A stretch of DNA of 64,000 nt from Rhodococcus sp. KRD197 (GTDB lineage Bacteria > Actinomycetota > Actinomycetes > Mycobacteriales > Mycobacteriaceae): NCBI RefSeq assembly GCF_017168235.1, contig NZ_JABFAO010000072.1:44523-108522 (forward strand). Direction: 5' to 3'. This document shows positions 7,696 to 16,163 of the stretch, one piece after another. The translations under genes were made by a program, and so were the position numbers. Under the pieces are notes generated by a model that saw only the letters and a list, made by a program, of their open reading frames with translations, was not told the origin of the DNA and did not search any database. Positions within the stretch are counted from its first letter, which is position 1, and each line of letters starts with the position of its first letter.

Positions 7696-9003
7696 TCACG
7701 TGTGCGGTCGATTGTCGATCAAGCGTCGCGCTTTGCCAATGGAACGTTCGAGTGCGGCAGGCGCCACGACGTCGACCTGCACGCTGACCCCGATTCGGTC
7801 CTTGACCAGCTTCTTCAAGGTTGCTGCAGCAACGGGATGGACCTCCGGTGAGGCGTCGGGACGAGCCTCGACGAGTACCGTCAACGAATCCATCCGGCCT
7901 GCGCGGGCGAGCACGCACTGAAACTGGGGAGCCAGCGCGGGAACCGTCAGAATCAGCTCTTCGATCTGCGTCGGGAACAGATTCACCCCACGCAGGATGA
8001 TCATGTCGTCGGTGCGGCCAGTGACCTTTTGCATACGACGCATCGTGCGAGCGGTTCCCGGAAGCAGTCGCGTCAGGTCACGCGTTCGGTAGCGGATGAT
8101 GGGCATCGCTTCTTTCGACAGCGAGGTGAAGACCAACTCACCCTCCTCACCGTCGGGAAGAACTTCGCCGGTCACCGGGTCGATGACCTCCGGGTAGAAA
8201 TGATCCTCCCAGATGTGCAGTCCGTCCTTGGTTTCGACGCATTCCATTGCGACGCCGGGCCCCATGACCTCCGACAGGCCGTAGATGTCGACGGCATCCA
8301 TGTCGAGGGTCTTCTCGATCTCTTTGCGCATCTCCTCGGTCCACGGCTCGGCACCGAACACCCCGGTCCTCAGCGACGTCTTCGACGGGTCGATGCCCTT
8401 GTTGATCATCGCGTCGACGATCGTGAGCATGTACGACGGTGTGACCATGATCGCGTCGGGCTCGAAGTCCTCGATGAGCTGGATCTGGCGTTCGGTCATG
8501 CCACCGGACATCGGGATGACCGTGCAGCCCAATCGCTCTGCACCGTAGTGCGCACCGAGCCCACCGGTGAACAACCCGTATCCGTAGGCGACATGCACCT
8601 TGTCGGAAGGCTTCACGCCGGCCGCGCGGAGGCTGCGGGCGATCAGATCGGCCCAGTTGCTGATGTCGTTCGCGGTGTAGCCGACGACGGTCGGCCTCCC
8701 CGTGGTGCCCGAGGACGCATGGATACGGGAGACCTTGTCCTGGGGCACCGCGAACATCCCGAACGGGTAGTTTTCGCGGAGATCCTTCTTCGCGGTGAAC
8801 GGGAACTTGGCCAGATCCGAGAGATCTTTCAGGTCGGTTGGATGAACTCCGGCGTCGTCGAACGCTTTTCGGTAGTGCGGCACGTTGTCGTACGCGTGCT
8901 TCAGCGACCATTGGAGGCGTTCGAGCTGGAGTGCCGAAATGCGATCGCGCGACGCGAATTCGATGTCGGGTGTGTCGGTGGGGGTGGACAGCACACTGGT
9001 CAT
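7696..9003 (-). CDS. paaK: Phenylacetate-CoA ligase
   Basis: A 435-residue member of the PaaK branch of AMP-forming ligases. The P-loop-like motif SSGTTGRPT is near residues 100-110, YGLSEVMGPG supplies the adenine-pocket region, and the short C-terminal domain contains GRTDDMIILRG. It activates phenylacetate to phenylacetyl-CoA, the entry step of the paa pathway. It follows paaE by 18 bp and precedes the AraC regulator by 11 bp in the same minus-strand operon. Confidence 0.95.
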   Translation of the reverse strand: MTSVLSTPTDTPDIEFASRDRISALQLERLQWSLKHAYDNVPHYRKAFDDAGVHPTDLKDLSDLAKFPFTAKKDLRENYPFGMFAVPQDKVSRIHASSGTTGRPTVVGYTANDISNWADLIARSLRAAGVKPSDKVHVAYGYGLFTGGLGAHYGAERLGCTVIPMSGGMTERQIQLIEDFEPDAIMVTPSYMLTIVDAMINKGIDPSKTSLRTGVFGAEPWTEEMRKEIEKTLDMDAVDIYGLSEVMGPGVAMECVETKDGLHIWEDHFYPEVIDPVTGEVLPDGEEGELVFTSLSKEAMPIIRYRTRDLTRLLPGTARTMRRMQKVTGRTDDMIILRGVNLFPTQIEELILTVPALAPQFQCVLARAGRMDSLTVLVEARPDASPEVHPVAAATLKKLVKDRIGVSVQVDVVAPAALERSIGKARRLIDNRPHT

Positions 9004-9021
9004 AGTTGCTCTCTTGTGGTC

Positions 9022-10116
9022 TCAGGCGTCGAAGTCGACGGTGACGGTGTCGCTGAGTGGGAATGTCTGACAGGTGAGGACGAAGCCTGCATCGACCTCG
9101 CTGTCCTCGAGCGCGTAGTTGCGACGCATGTCCACATCGCCGCTGGTCACCTTCGCGCGACAGGTGCCACAGACACCACCCTTGCACGCGAAAGGAAGGT
9201 CGGAGCGAAGCATCTCGGCAGAGTCGAGAATCGACTCGTCCTGCGGGAGTGCGCCTGTGACGCTGCGACCGTCGAGAACGATGGTGACCTCGCTGCTCAG
9301 GCCGATGACGCCCGGTTCGCGGTGCTTCTCCTGCGGCGGAGGGATGTCGTCGACATAGAACAATTCGTGGTGGATGCTGCTCTTGGCGACACCGAGGTCG
9401 CCGAGGACCTGCTGCGCATCGGTGACCATCCCGAACGGTCCGCACAGCCAGAAGTGGTCGATGTCGGGCGTCGGGATTACGGTGTCGAGAATCTCGCGCA
9501 GGCGCGCTGCATCGAGTCTGCCGCTGAACAATTCGACCTCGCGAGGCTCACGAGAGAGAACGTGGATGATGTCGAACCTGCTGCCGTACTGGTCTTTGAG
9601 GTCTGCGATCTCCTCGGCGAACATCACCGAGCGCGTGCGCCGATTGCCGTACAGCAGCACGACTTCGGCGTCCGGATTGGCCAGCACCGACGCAGCGATG
9701 GACAGCATCGGAGTGATTCCGGATCCCGCGGCGATCAATACGTGCCTGCCGCCGGCGGCGGGGTCTGCATGGAAGGTGCCGCTCGGACCCTGGACGTCGA
9801 TGCGGTCGCCGGCCTTGACCTCGTGGACGAGCCAGGAGGAGAAGAGTCCGTCACTGACTTCACGCACACCGACCCGCGGACGGGTACCTGCGGGTGCGCA
9901 GATGGAGTAGGAACGACGATGTTCGACGCCGTCGACCGTGCGGCTGAGCATCAGGGATTGACCTGGGAGGAAGTCGAATTCGTCGTTCAGGTGCCCGGGT
10001 ACGTCGAACGTGACGGCGACGGCGTCGTCGCACAGCGATTCGACGTCGGCGACGGTCAGCGTATGGAACGGCTTCTTTCGGTTCGCGGTGACGACAGCGT
10101 CGGCTGTGACAGTCAT
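9022..10116 (-). CDS. paaE: Phenylacetyl-CoA epoxidase reductase subunit
   Basis: A 364-residue reductase. The N-terminal FAD/NADPH ferredoxin reductase domain (about 15-245) is followed by a C-terminal plant-type 2Fe-2S ferredoxin domain with the ligands C-KGGV-C-GT-C and a distal Cys in LTCQTFP. It passes electrons from NADPH to the PaaA diiron centre. ATG 10116 was chosen over the longer frame because AAGGAG lies just upstream and the start overlaps the paaD stop by one base (TGATG), implying translational coupling. Confidence 0.95.
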   Translation of the reverse strand: MTVTADAVVTANRKKPFHTLTVADVESLCDDAVAVTFDVPGHLNDEFDFLPGQSLMLSRTVDGVEHRRSYSICAPAGTRPRVGVREVSDGLFSSWLVHEVKAGDRIDVQGPSGTFHADPAAGGRHVLIAAGSGITPMLSIAASVLANPDAEVVLLYGNRRTRSVMFAEEIADLKDQYGSRFDIIHVLSREPREVELFSGRLDAARLREILDTVIPTPDIDHFWLCGPFGMVTDAQQVLGDLGVAKSSIHHELFYVDDIPPPQEKHREPGVIGLSSEVTIVLDGRSVTGALPQDESILDSAEMLRSDLPFACKGGVCGTCRAKVTSGDVDMRRNYALEDSEVDAGFVLTCQTFPLSDTVTVDFDA

Positions 10117-10622
10117 CAGATCTCCTTCACGTGGTCGAAGGGCTCGAGGCAGCTGTCGCACCGGTACTGGGCCTTGCACAGCGTGGCGCCGAATTCCGAG
10201 GTCAACCGTGTGTTCGTCGAACCGCACTGCGGGCAGGTGAGCTGCCGCGGCTTGACGGTCAGGGTCAGGGGAACCGGGCCCGACGCCCGGGCGGGGGCAG
10301 GTCCCGGGACGGAGTATCCGGTCTCGCGGAGTTTGCGCAGGCCCTCCTCGGAGATCCAGTCGGTGCTCCACGCGGGGCTGAGGCTGGTAACGATCTCGAC
10401 ACTGGCGTAGCCGTTGTCGTGCAGCGTGTGTTCGATGTCGTCACGCATGGTGGCCATCGCCGGACATCCCGAGTACGTCGGAGTGATGGTGACGAGCACG
10501 CTGCCGTCCTTGCGGACCTCGACGTCACGCAGGACGCCGAGGTCGTCGAGCGTGAGCAGCGGCATCTCGGGATCCATGACGGTGGCGGCGATCTCGCGCG
10601 CCGTTCGTTCCAGTGTGGTCAC
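10116..10622 (-). CDS. paaD: Phenylacetyl-CoA epoxidase assembly factor
   Basis: A 168-residue protein with an N-terminal MIP18/DUF59 domain (TYSGCPAM motif near residue 50). The C-terminal zinc-ribbon has Cys pairs CPQCGS and CDSC (about 128-160). PaaD proteins are needed for maturation of the PaaABCE monooxygenase, probably in Fe-S or diiron assembly. Its start overlaps the paaC stop by 4 bases (ATGA). Confidence 0.94.
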   Translation of the reverse strand: MTTLERTAREIAATVMDPEMPLLTLDDLGVLRDVEVRKDGSVLVTITPTYSGCPAMATMRDDIEHTLHDNGYASVEIVTSLSPAWSTDWISEEGLRKLRETGYSVPGPAPARASGPVPLTLTVKPRQLTCPQCGSTNTRLTSEFGATLCKAQYRCDSCLEPFDHVKEI

Positions 10623-11536
10623 CAGACTCCCTCCGGATGGGCCCTCGCCACGGCCTGCATTTCCGCGATCAGTGGCCCGAATGCTTCGGTGTGGATTCCG
10701 CGCCGACCACCGCGGCCGCCGATCGTCCCGACGGACGTGCCGTCCGGCGCTTCCAATTCTGCCGCGTGCAGAACCTGAGTGAGAACGGAATCGAACTCTT
10801 CACGCACATCGCGGGGGTCGACGGCAACGCCCACCTGCGCGAGCGCGATCTCCTCGTCGGTGGGGACGAACAGCTCCGACACGTACGGCCAGATCCGTGC
10901 GATGGCGTCGTGAACCCGTCGCTTCGATTCCTCGGTTCCGCAGCCCAGCGTCACGACCCAGCGAGCCGCGTAGTCGCGGTGGTAAGTGAGCTCTTTGACA
11001 CCCTTGTCCGCGACGGCGGCGAGGACCGGATCACGTGAGGCGCGGAGCCTGGTGAACACGGCCAAGCGCCACGTCGAGAACACCAACAGGCGAACCTGCG
11101 ATTTGGCGAAGTCGCCGTTGTCGAGTTCGGTGAGCCGTACGTTGCGGAAGTTCGCCTCGTCGCGGAAGAACGCGAGGGCGTCCTCCGGCGGTGTGGGTGA
11201 GGTGTCGGAGATGCGCGGGACCACTGTGGAGTCTGCGGCCGCAGCGCGCGCCAGCAGCAACCTGGCCTGCCCGAGTAGGTCGAGTCCGACGTTCGCGAGC
11301 GCGACTTCCTCTTCGAGTTCCGGTGCGCGAGTGCTCCACTGGGCAAGACGCTGTGAGCTGATCAGCGCATCGTCGCCGAGCATGAGGCAGTATGCGGCAA
11401 GGGCTCGAAGGTCGACGTCGTCGGGGACGGTGGTGTCGATGCCGGCAAGTGGGTCGTCGAAGCTCGTCCCGAATGCCCACTGCCCGTGTGTGTCTTCGTT
11501 GACGAGGCCGTCGTAGGCGTTGTCGTGATCAGTCAT
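10619..11536 (-). CDS. paaC: Phenylacetyl-CoA epoxidase structural subunit
   Basis: A 305-residue ferritin-like four-helix protein of the PaaC family, with motifs DDALISSQRLAQW, GLDLLGQARLLL and KELTYHRDYAARW. PaaC forms the stable heterodimer with the catalytic PaaA. The N-terminal 40 residues are acidic and extended compared with the helical core. It follows paaB by 12 bp. Confidence 0.94.
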   Translation of the reverse strand: MTDHDNAYDGLVNEDTHGQWAFGTSFDDPLAGIDTTVPDDVDLRALAAYCLMLGDDALISSQRLAQWSTRAPELEEEVALANVGLDLLGQARLLLARAAAADSTVVPRISDTSPTPPEDALAFFRDEANFRNVRLTELDNGDFAKSQVRLLVFSTWRLAVFTRLRASRDPVLAAVADKGVKELTYHRDYAARWVVTLGCGTEESKRRVHDAIARIWPYVSELFVPTDEEIALAQVGVAVDPRDVREEFDSVLTQVLHAAELEAPDGTSVGTIGGRGGRRGIHTEAFGPLIAEMQAVARAHPEGVW

Positions 11537-11548
11537 GGGTGTCAGGCC

Positions 11549-11911
11549 CTACATGTGGGGAACGTTGTCGGGGATCTCGTAGAACGTCGGGTGTCGGTAC
11601 ACCTTGTCTCCGCTCGGGGCGAAGAACGGGTCCTTTTCCGAGGGCGAGGACGCGACGATCGAGTTGGCCTTCACTACCCAGATGCTGACGCCCTCGTTGC
11701 GACGGGTGTAGACGTCGCGTGCGTGACGCAGCGCCATGTGATCATCGGCTGCGTGCAGCGATCCGACGTGCACGTGATTCAGTCCGCGCTTGCCGCGAAG
11801 AAAGACCTCGTAGAGTGGCCAATCTGCTTTGACGGACTCCCTTTTCGGCTCGACGGGGACGTTGTCGGTCGGAACCGCGCCGTGGCCGCCCTCGGCAGTG
11901 AACTGACTCAT
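11549..11911 (-). CDS. paaB: Phenylacetyl-CoA epoxidase subunit PaaB
   Basis: A 120-residue PaaB-family protein (WPLYEVFLRGKRGLNHVHVG; HARDVYTRRNEGVSIWVV). PaaB bridges PaaAC heterodimers and contacts the reductase. The ATG at 11911 is preceded by AAAGGAA and overlaps the paaA stop by 4 bases (ATGA). The disordered first 25 residues are typical of actinobacterial PaaB. Confidence 0.95.
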   Translation of the reverse strand: MSQFTAEGGHGAVPTDNVPVEPKRESVKADWPLYEVFLRGKRGLNHVHVGSLHAADDHMALRHARDVYTRRNEGVSIWVVKANSIVASSPSEKDPFFAPSGDKVYRHPTFYEIPDNVPHM

Positions 11912-12840
11912 GAAGCATTCCTTTCGGCAAAAGCGGTCGCGGCCTCGCGGACCCATGCGCCGTCCTCGTGCGCTGCCCGCCGGTTGGCAAGACGTTCGAC
12001 GTTGGATGCGCCGTTGCCCTTGATCACCTGCATGAACTCGGCCCAGTCGGGCTCGCCGAAATCGTACGACTTGCGCTCGTCGTTCCACTTCAGGTCCGGA
12101 TCGGGGAACGTGACACCGAGTGCTTCGGCCTGCGGGATGGACATGTCGACGAAGCGCTGGCGCAGCTCGTCGTTGGTGTGACGCTTGATGCCCCACTTCA
12201 TCGATTGCTCGGTGTTGGGGGACTCGTCGTCGGGCGGGCCGAACATCATCAATGCCGGCCACCACCAGCGGTTCACCGATTCCTGCACCATCACGCGCTG
12301 CTCGTCGGTGCCGCGCATCATGGTCGCGAGCAGCTCGTAGCCCTGGCGTTGATGGAAGGACTCCTCCTTGCAGACGCGGATCATCGCGCGTGCGTACGGT
12401 CCGAAGCTGCTGCGGCACAGGGGCACCTGATTGCAGATCGCGGCGCCGTCGACGAGCCAACCGATGGTGCCGACGTCCGCGTAGGTCAGGGTCGGGTAGT
12501 TGAAGATCGATGAGTACTTCTGCTTGCCCTCGATGAGCTTGTCCGTCAGGTCCGCGCGATCCGCTCCCAGGGTCTCGGCGGCCGAGTACAGGTACAGACC
12601 GTGACCTGCTTCGTCCTGGACCTTGGCCATCAGGATCGCCTTGCGGCGCAGCGACGGCGCGCGAGTGAGCCAGTTGCCCTCCGGCTGCATACCGATGATC
12701 TCGGAGTGCGCGTGCTGGGCGATCTGACGGATGAGGGACTTGCGATAGCCGTCCGGCATCCAGTCCCTCGGCTCGACTCGTTGCTCGGAGGCGATGGTCG
12801 CGTCGAAAGTTTCCTGTAGCGGTTCCAGGGTGTTCGACAT
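11908..12840 (-). CDS. paaA: Phenylacetyl-CoA 1,2-epoxidase catalytic subunit
   Basis: A 310-residue diiron monooxygenase subunit. The iron ligands lie in the two ExxH-type motifs KVQDEAGHG and KEESFHQRQG. It converts phenylacetyl-CoA to the ring 1,2-epoxide. ATG 12840 was chosen because AGGA lies 9 bp upstream. An in-frame ATG at 12846 is also possible, while longer frames would read through the PaaR operator at 12863-12876. It is the first gene of paaABCDEK-araC. Confidence 0.95.
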   Translation of the reverse strand: MSNTLEPLQETFDATIASEQRVEPRDWMPDGYRKSLIRQIAQHAHSEIIGMQPEGNWLTRAPSLRRKAILMAKVQDEAGHGLYLYSAAETLGADRADLTDKLIEGKQKYSSIFNYPTLTYADVGTIGWLVDGAAICNQVPLCRSSFGPYARAMIRVCKEESFHQRQGYELLATMMRGTDEQRVMVQESVNRWWWPALMMFGPPDDESPNTEQSMKWGIKRHTNDELRQRFVDMSIPQAEALGVTFPDPDLKWNDERKSYDFGEPDWAEFMQVIKGNGASNVERLANRRAAHEDGAWVREAATAFAERNAS

Positions 12841-12860
12841 GGTCATATGTCCTACTTTCA

Positions 12861-12882
12861 TTACCGAATGATCGGTTGGTAA
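12861..12882. promoter_or_regulatory. PaaR operator 1 (paaA promoter)
   Basis: The core ACCGAATGATCGGT at 12863-12876 begins 23 bp before the paaA start. The surrounding 22 bp (TTACC...GGTAA) is an imperfect palindrome. Its sequence TACCGAATGATCGGTT matches the reverse strand of operator 2 at all but one base. Confidence 0.75.
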
Positions 12883-12926
12883 CCAGTATGCACGGAAGTG
12901 ACTCGGGGCACAAGATAGAGGGCTGC

Positions 12927-13703
12927 CTAGCGCCCCGCGAACACCGGCTTTTCCTTTGCCAGGAACGCGTCGACCGCAGCCTTGTGATCGGCCGTCTGCC
13001 CTAAATGCTTCTGCGCCGCCGATTCCCGATCCAGCGCGTCGAGCAGCCCCGACGCCGATGCGCGGACCAGAGACTTGACCTGGCGATACGCCTCGGTAGG
13101 CCCAGCGGCCAGCTTCCTGGCGAGCGACTCGGCGACGGCGAGAACCTCGTCGTCGGGCACGACCCGATGGACCAGGCCCCATTCCAGCGCCTGTTCCGCG
13201 GTCACCTTGTCTCCGAGCAGCATCAGGCCAATGGCTCGGCTGCTGCCCAGCGCCTCGACCAGCGCATAACTCAGGCCCGAGTCACTGGCCAGCCCGATGC
13301 CGGTGAATGCCGTCGCGAACGACGACGTGGTCCCCGCGACGCGAATGTCTCCGGCCAGTGCGATTCCGAGGCCCGCGCCGACGCACGCTCCCGGCACCGC
13401 AACGACGACCGGTACCGAAAGCTCCTGTATCGACCGGATCAGCGGGTTGTAGTGCACTGCCACGGTGTCCATCGCGGTGGCAGGATCCGCCTCGAGCGCA
13501 CCGACGTGCTCGCCGAGATCCTGACCGACGCAGAAGTTCTTGCCCTCGGCGGTGATGAGAACGGCTCGTACGTCATCGTGGGCGGCTCCGTCGACGGCTT
13601 CCTGGAATGCCACCTTCGTCGCTGCGTCCAATGCGTTGTGCGCGGTAGCGCGGGCGAGAGTGATGGTCGCCAGTCCGTCGGCGATGTTCAGTCGTACGGT
13701 CAT
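12927..13703 (-). CDS. paaG: Ring 1,2-epoxyphenylacetyl-CoA isomerase (oxepin-CoA forming)
   Basis: A 258-residue crotonase-fold protein. The oxyanion-hole segments are KNFCVGQDLGEHV and GACVGAGLGIALAGD, and Asp in the latter region matches PaaG-type isomerases. It turns the ring epoxide into the seven-membered oxepin-CoA. ATG 13703 overlaps the paaH stop by ATGA, so this start is preferred to an in-frame codon 12 bp upstream. It is the last gene of the paaFHG operon, just before the paaA promoter. Confidence 0.88.
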   Translation of the reverse strand: MTVRLNIADGLATITLARATAHNALDAATKVAFQEAVDGAAHDDVRAVLITAEGKNFCVGQDLGEHVGALEADPATAMDTVAVHYNPLIRSIQELSVPVVVAVPGACVGAGLGIALAGDIRVAGTTSSFATAFTGIGLASDSGLSYALVEALGSSRAIGLMLLGDKVTAEQALEWGLVHRVVPDDEVLAVAESLARKLAAGPTEAYRQVKSLVRASASGLLDALDRESAAQKHLGQTADHKAAVDAFLAKEKPVFAGR

Positions 13704-14572
13704 GCGTTCGTCCAATCGTAGAATCCCATGCCGGACTTTCGTCCGATCTCGCCGCGCGCGACCTTGTCGCGGAGGAGTTGTGGTGGGGCGAAGCGATCGC
13801 CGAGCGTGGAGGCGAGGTGTTCGGCGATGGCCAGGCGTACGTCGAGCCCGACCAGGTCGGTCGAGCGAAGTGGTCCCATCGGATGCTTGTAACCGAGTTC
13901 CATTGCCCGGTCGATGGATTCGGCGTCGGCGACGCCTTCCTCCAGCATGCGTATCGCTTCCAGTCCGAGACAGACGCCGAGCCGGCTCGTCGCGAAGCCG
14001 GGGGAGTCGTTGACGAGGACCTCGGTCTTGCCCATCAGCGAGACCCAGTTTCGAACCTGCTCGACGACGGCCGGTGAGGTCGCAGCTGCCCGCACGATCT
14101 CCACGAGAGTCGACACCGGTACGGGGTTGAAGAAGTGCATCCCGATGAAGCGCGACGGATCCTGCAGTGCCGCTCCGAGTTCGGCGATGGAGATGGAGCT
14201 CGTGTTCGAGGCGATCACGGTCGAATCGGACACGGCCTTGTCGATCAGCGCCAGCACCTCGACCTTGAGCGACGGAATCTCCGGAACCGCCTCTACGACG
14301 AGGGCGAGATCGGCCGGGAGGTCGGCGGGCCCGGCGACGGTTGTCACCCGAGCCAGGATGTCTGCCGGGCTCTCGGTCAGCTTTCCGCGTTCGTGCGCGC
14401 GGTCCAATCCCGTCGACACCCGGCCGAGGGCAGCTTCCTGATCGGCGGCCTCGGCGATGACGACGGTCGAGCCGAGGGCTGCGAACACCTGGGCGATACC
14501 GGCACCCATTCGGCCTCCGCCGACGACACCGACTTTGGACGGAATGCCTGTCGATTCTTCTAGAAATGTCAC
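13700..14572 (-). CDS. paaH: 3-hydroxyadipyl-CoA dehydrogenase
   Basis: A 290-residue 3-hydroxyacyl-CoA dehydrogenase. The NAD motif GGGRMGAGIAQ is near residue 20, the catalytic His lies in GMHFFNPV and the Glu in the following LVEIVRA. The C-terminal domain has LGYKHPMGP. It oxidises 3-hydroxyadipyl-CoA to 3-oxoadipyl-CoA. The GTG start at 14572 overlaps the paaF stop (GTGA). Confidence 0.93.
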   Translation of the reverse strand: MTFLEESTGIPSKVGVVGGGRMGAGIAQVFAALGSTVVIAEAADQEAALGRVSTGLDRAHERGKLTESPADILARVTTVAGPADLPADLALVVEAVPEIPSLKVEVLALIDKAVSDSTVIASNTSSISIAELGAALQDPSRFIGMHFFNPVPVSTLVEIVRAAATSPAVVEQVRNWVSLMGKTEVLVNDSPGFATSRLGVCLGLEAIRMLEEGVADAESIDRAMELGYKHPMGPLRSTDLVGLDVRLAIAEHLASTLGDRFAPPQLLRDKVARGEIGRKSGMGFYDWTNA

Positions 14573-15288
14573 GGTTTCTCCAGGAATGCCGTCATGCGGC
14601 GTTGTTTGTCCTCGGTCTCGAACAGCACTGCCTGGGCGATGTCGTCGGCCCAGGGATGTGAACCCGGTGCGTCGAGAATGGTCTTGGTCAGTTTCAGCGC
14701 CAGCTGTGATTGCCTGACCATGCGGTCCGCCAGTGCGTGTGCCGAGCTCAGCGGGTCGTCGACGACGTCCATGACCAGGCCCGACCGGAGTGCGGCATCG
14801 GCGTCGAGCATGCGGCCGCCGAGTAGAACCTGCTTGGCGACGGACACGCCGACGAGTGTCGGGAGTCGGTAGCTTGCACCTGCCGCTGCCATGATCCCGA
14901 GACCTGGTTCGGGGTTTCCGAACATCGCTGTGGACGAGGCGATTCTGATGTCGCACGCATAGGACAGTTCGGCTCCGCCGCCGAGCGCGTATCCGCGAAT
15001 CGCTGCGATCGTCGGCAGGGGAAGAGAGGCGACTCGGTCGAACAGGTTGCGGTTGATGCCGCGTAGGGCGTCGTCGCGCGTGCGTGCCCGAAGCTCGTTG
15101 ATGTCCGCGCCGCCTGCGAAATGCTCGCCCTGCCCGCTGATCACGAGAACTCGAGGATGCTGCTCGACGAGTCCGCACACCTCGTGTAGCTCGCCGATCA
15201 TCTCCGCATCGATGGCATTGCGCTGTTTTTCTCGCGCGAGGGTGACGACCACGCGATCGGGGCGCTCCTCCACGACGAGGGTGTTCAC
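14569..15288 (-). CDS. paaF: 2,3-dehydroadipyl-CoA hydratase (enoyl-CoA hydratase)
   Basis: A 239-residue crotonase-family hydratase with oxyanion segments GEHFAGGADINEL and GYALGGGAELSYACD, and acidic residues in NPEPGLGIM. It is shorter than typical hydratases at the C-terminus but retains the fold. In the paaFHG operon it should hydrate 2,3-dehydroadipyl-CoA. GTG 15288 is the first start after the divergent promoter region with paaR. Confidence 0.88.
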   Translation of the reverse strand: MNTLVVEERPDRVVVTLAREKQRNAIDAEMIGELHEVCGLVEQHPRVLVISGQGEHFAGGADINELRARTRDDALRGINRNLFDRVASLPLPTIAAIRGYALGGGAELSYACDIRIASSTAMFGNPEPGLGIMAAAGASYRLPTLVGVSVAKQVLLGGRMLDADAALRSGLVMDVVDDPLSSAHALADRMVRQSQLALKLTKTILDAPGSHPWADDIAQAVLFETEDKQRRMTAFLEKP

Positions 15289-15355
15289 GGCGCCTCGCCT
15301 GTCACCGGGATTACTCCGCGCACTGTTCGCTCCTTCGTCGGGTCACTGTCCATTA

Positions 15356-15376
15356 ATAACCGAACATTCGGTAGTT
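15356..15376. promoter_or_regulatory. PaaR operator 2 (divergent paaF/paaR promoter)
   Basis: The core ACCGAACATTCGGT at 15359-15372 is a palindrome with 6-bp arms. It lies between paaF (start 15288) and paaR (start 15428), so PaaR probably represses both. Confidence 0.75.
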
Positions 15377-15427
15377 GCGCAAGGGTGGGCAGTGTCGGTG
15401 CTGTGAAATCGTCCGACGCCTGCCAAG

Positions 15428-16048
15428 ATGATGTTCATGACAACGGCACGCGCCCCGCGCAGAACCGGGCTCCCAGGGCGTCCGGGGTACGACCTGGATT
15501 CGTTGCTCGCCGTCGCGGTGAAGGTCTTCAACGACAAGGGGTACGACGGCACGTCGATGGAGGTTCTCGCCGGTCGCCTCGGCATCACGAAGTCGTCGAT
15601 CTATCACCACGTATCGGGGAAGGCAGAGCTTCTCGAACTTGCATTGTCGCGTGCATTGAACGCGCTGTTCGCGGTCACCACCGAGGAACGGGCTACCGAC
15701 GGGCGCTATATCGACCGCCTCGAGTACCTGGTCAGGCGCAGCGTCGAGATCCTGGTTGCCGAGCTGCCCTACGTCACGCTGTTGCTACGCGTACGCGGAA
15801 ACACCGAGGTCGAACGGCGTGCACTGGCCAGAAGGCGGGAGTTCGACGCCTTCGTGTCCGCCCTCGTCGTCGCCGCAGCCGACGAGGGCGACCTGCGCGC
15901 CGACATCGATCCGGCGTTGGTCTCGAGGCTGCTGTTCGGCACCGTCAACTCACTCATCGAGTGGTACAAACCTCGAACAGGCGGGTCGGTGGACGCGCTG
16001 GCCGACGCCGTCGTTGCCCTGACGTTCGACGGTCTGCGCAAGGCCTGA
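15428..16048 (+). CDS. paaR: TetR-family repressor of phenylacetate genes
   Basis: A 206-residue TetR protein. The helix-turn-helix is at about 25-70 (EVLAGRLGITKSSIYHHV) and the C-terminal ligand domain is typical of PaaR (PF17932-like). It sits between paaFHG and paaZ. Four copies of ACCGAA-N4-CGGT occur at paa promoters here. In Corynebacterium glutamicum a TetR-type PaaR recognises a motif of the form ACCG-N6-CGGT and is released by phenylacetyl-CoA (recalled, not checked). Starts at 15428, 15431 and 15437 are all possible. Confidence 0.88.
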   Translation: MMFMTTARAPRRTGLPGRPGYDLDSLLAVAVKVFNDKGYDGTSMEVLAGRLGITKSSIYHHVSGKAELLELALSRALNALFAVTTEERATDGRYIDRLEYLVRRSVEILVAELPYVTLLLRVRGNTEVERRALARRREFDAFVSALVVAAADEGDLRADIDPALVSRLLFGTVNSLIEWYKPRTGGSVDALADAVVALTFDGLRKA

Positions 16049-16097
16049 GCCGAGATCGCCTAGCCGTGCAGGCGCGCCACATCGACTGAATCCCTTC

Positions 16098-16151
16098 TTG
16101 ACAATGCACCCCGGTCCGGGCGATGGTAATTACCGACCGAACGTACGGTGA
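16098..16151 (+). promoter_or_regulatory. paaZ promoter with PaaR operator 3
   Basis: TTGACA at 16098-16103 is followed after 32 bp by the core ACCGAACGTACGGT (16136-16149), within TTACCGACCGAACGTACGGT (16130-16149). The operator ends 14 bp before the paaZ GTG. The same -35 box, spacing and operator recur at 21549-21602. Confidence 0.75.
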
Positions 16152-16163
16152 GATGGAGATGCT

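Noticed and set aside
8029..10410. 793-codon plus-strand frame over paaK, paaE and paaD
   Set aside because: It spans three well-identified genes on the other strand and has no recognisable domain.
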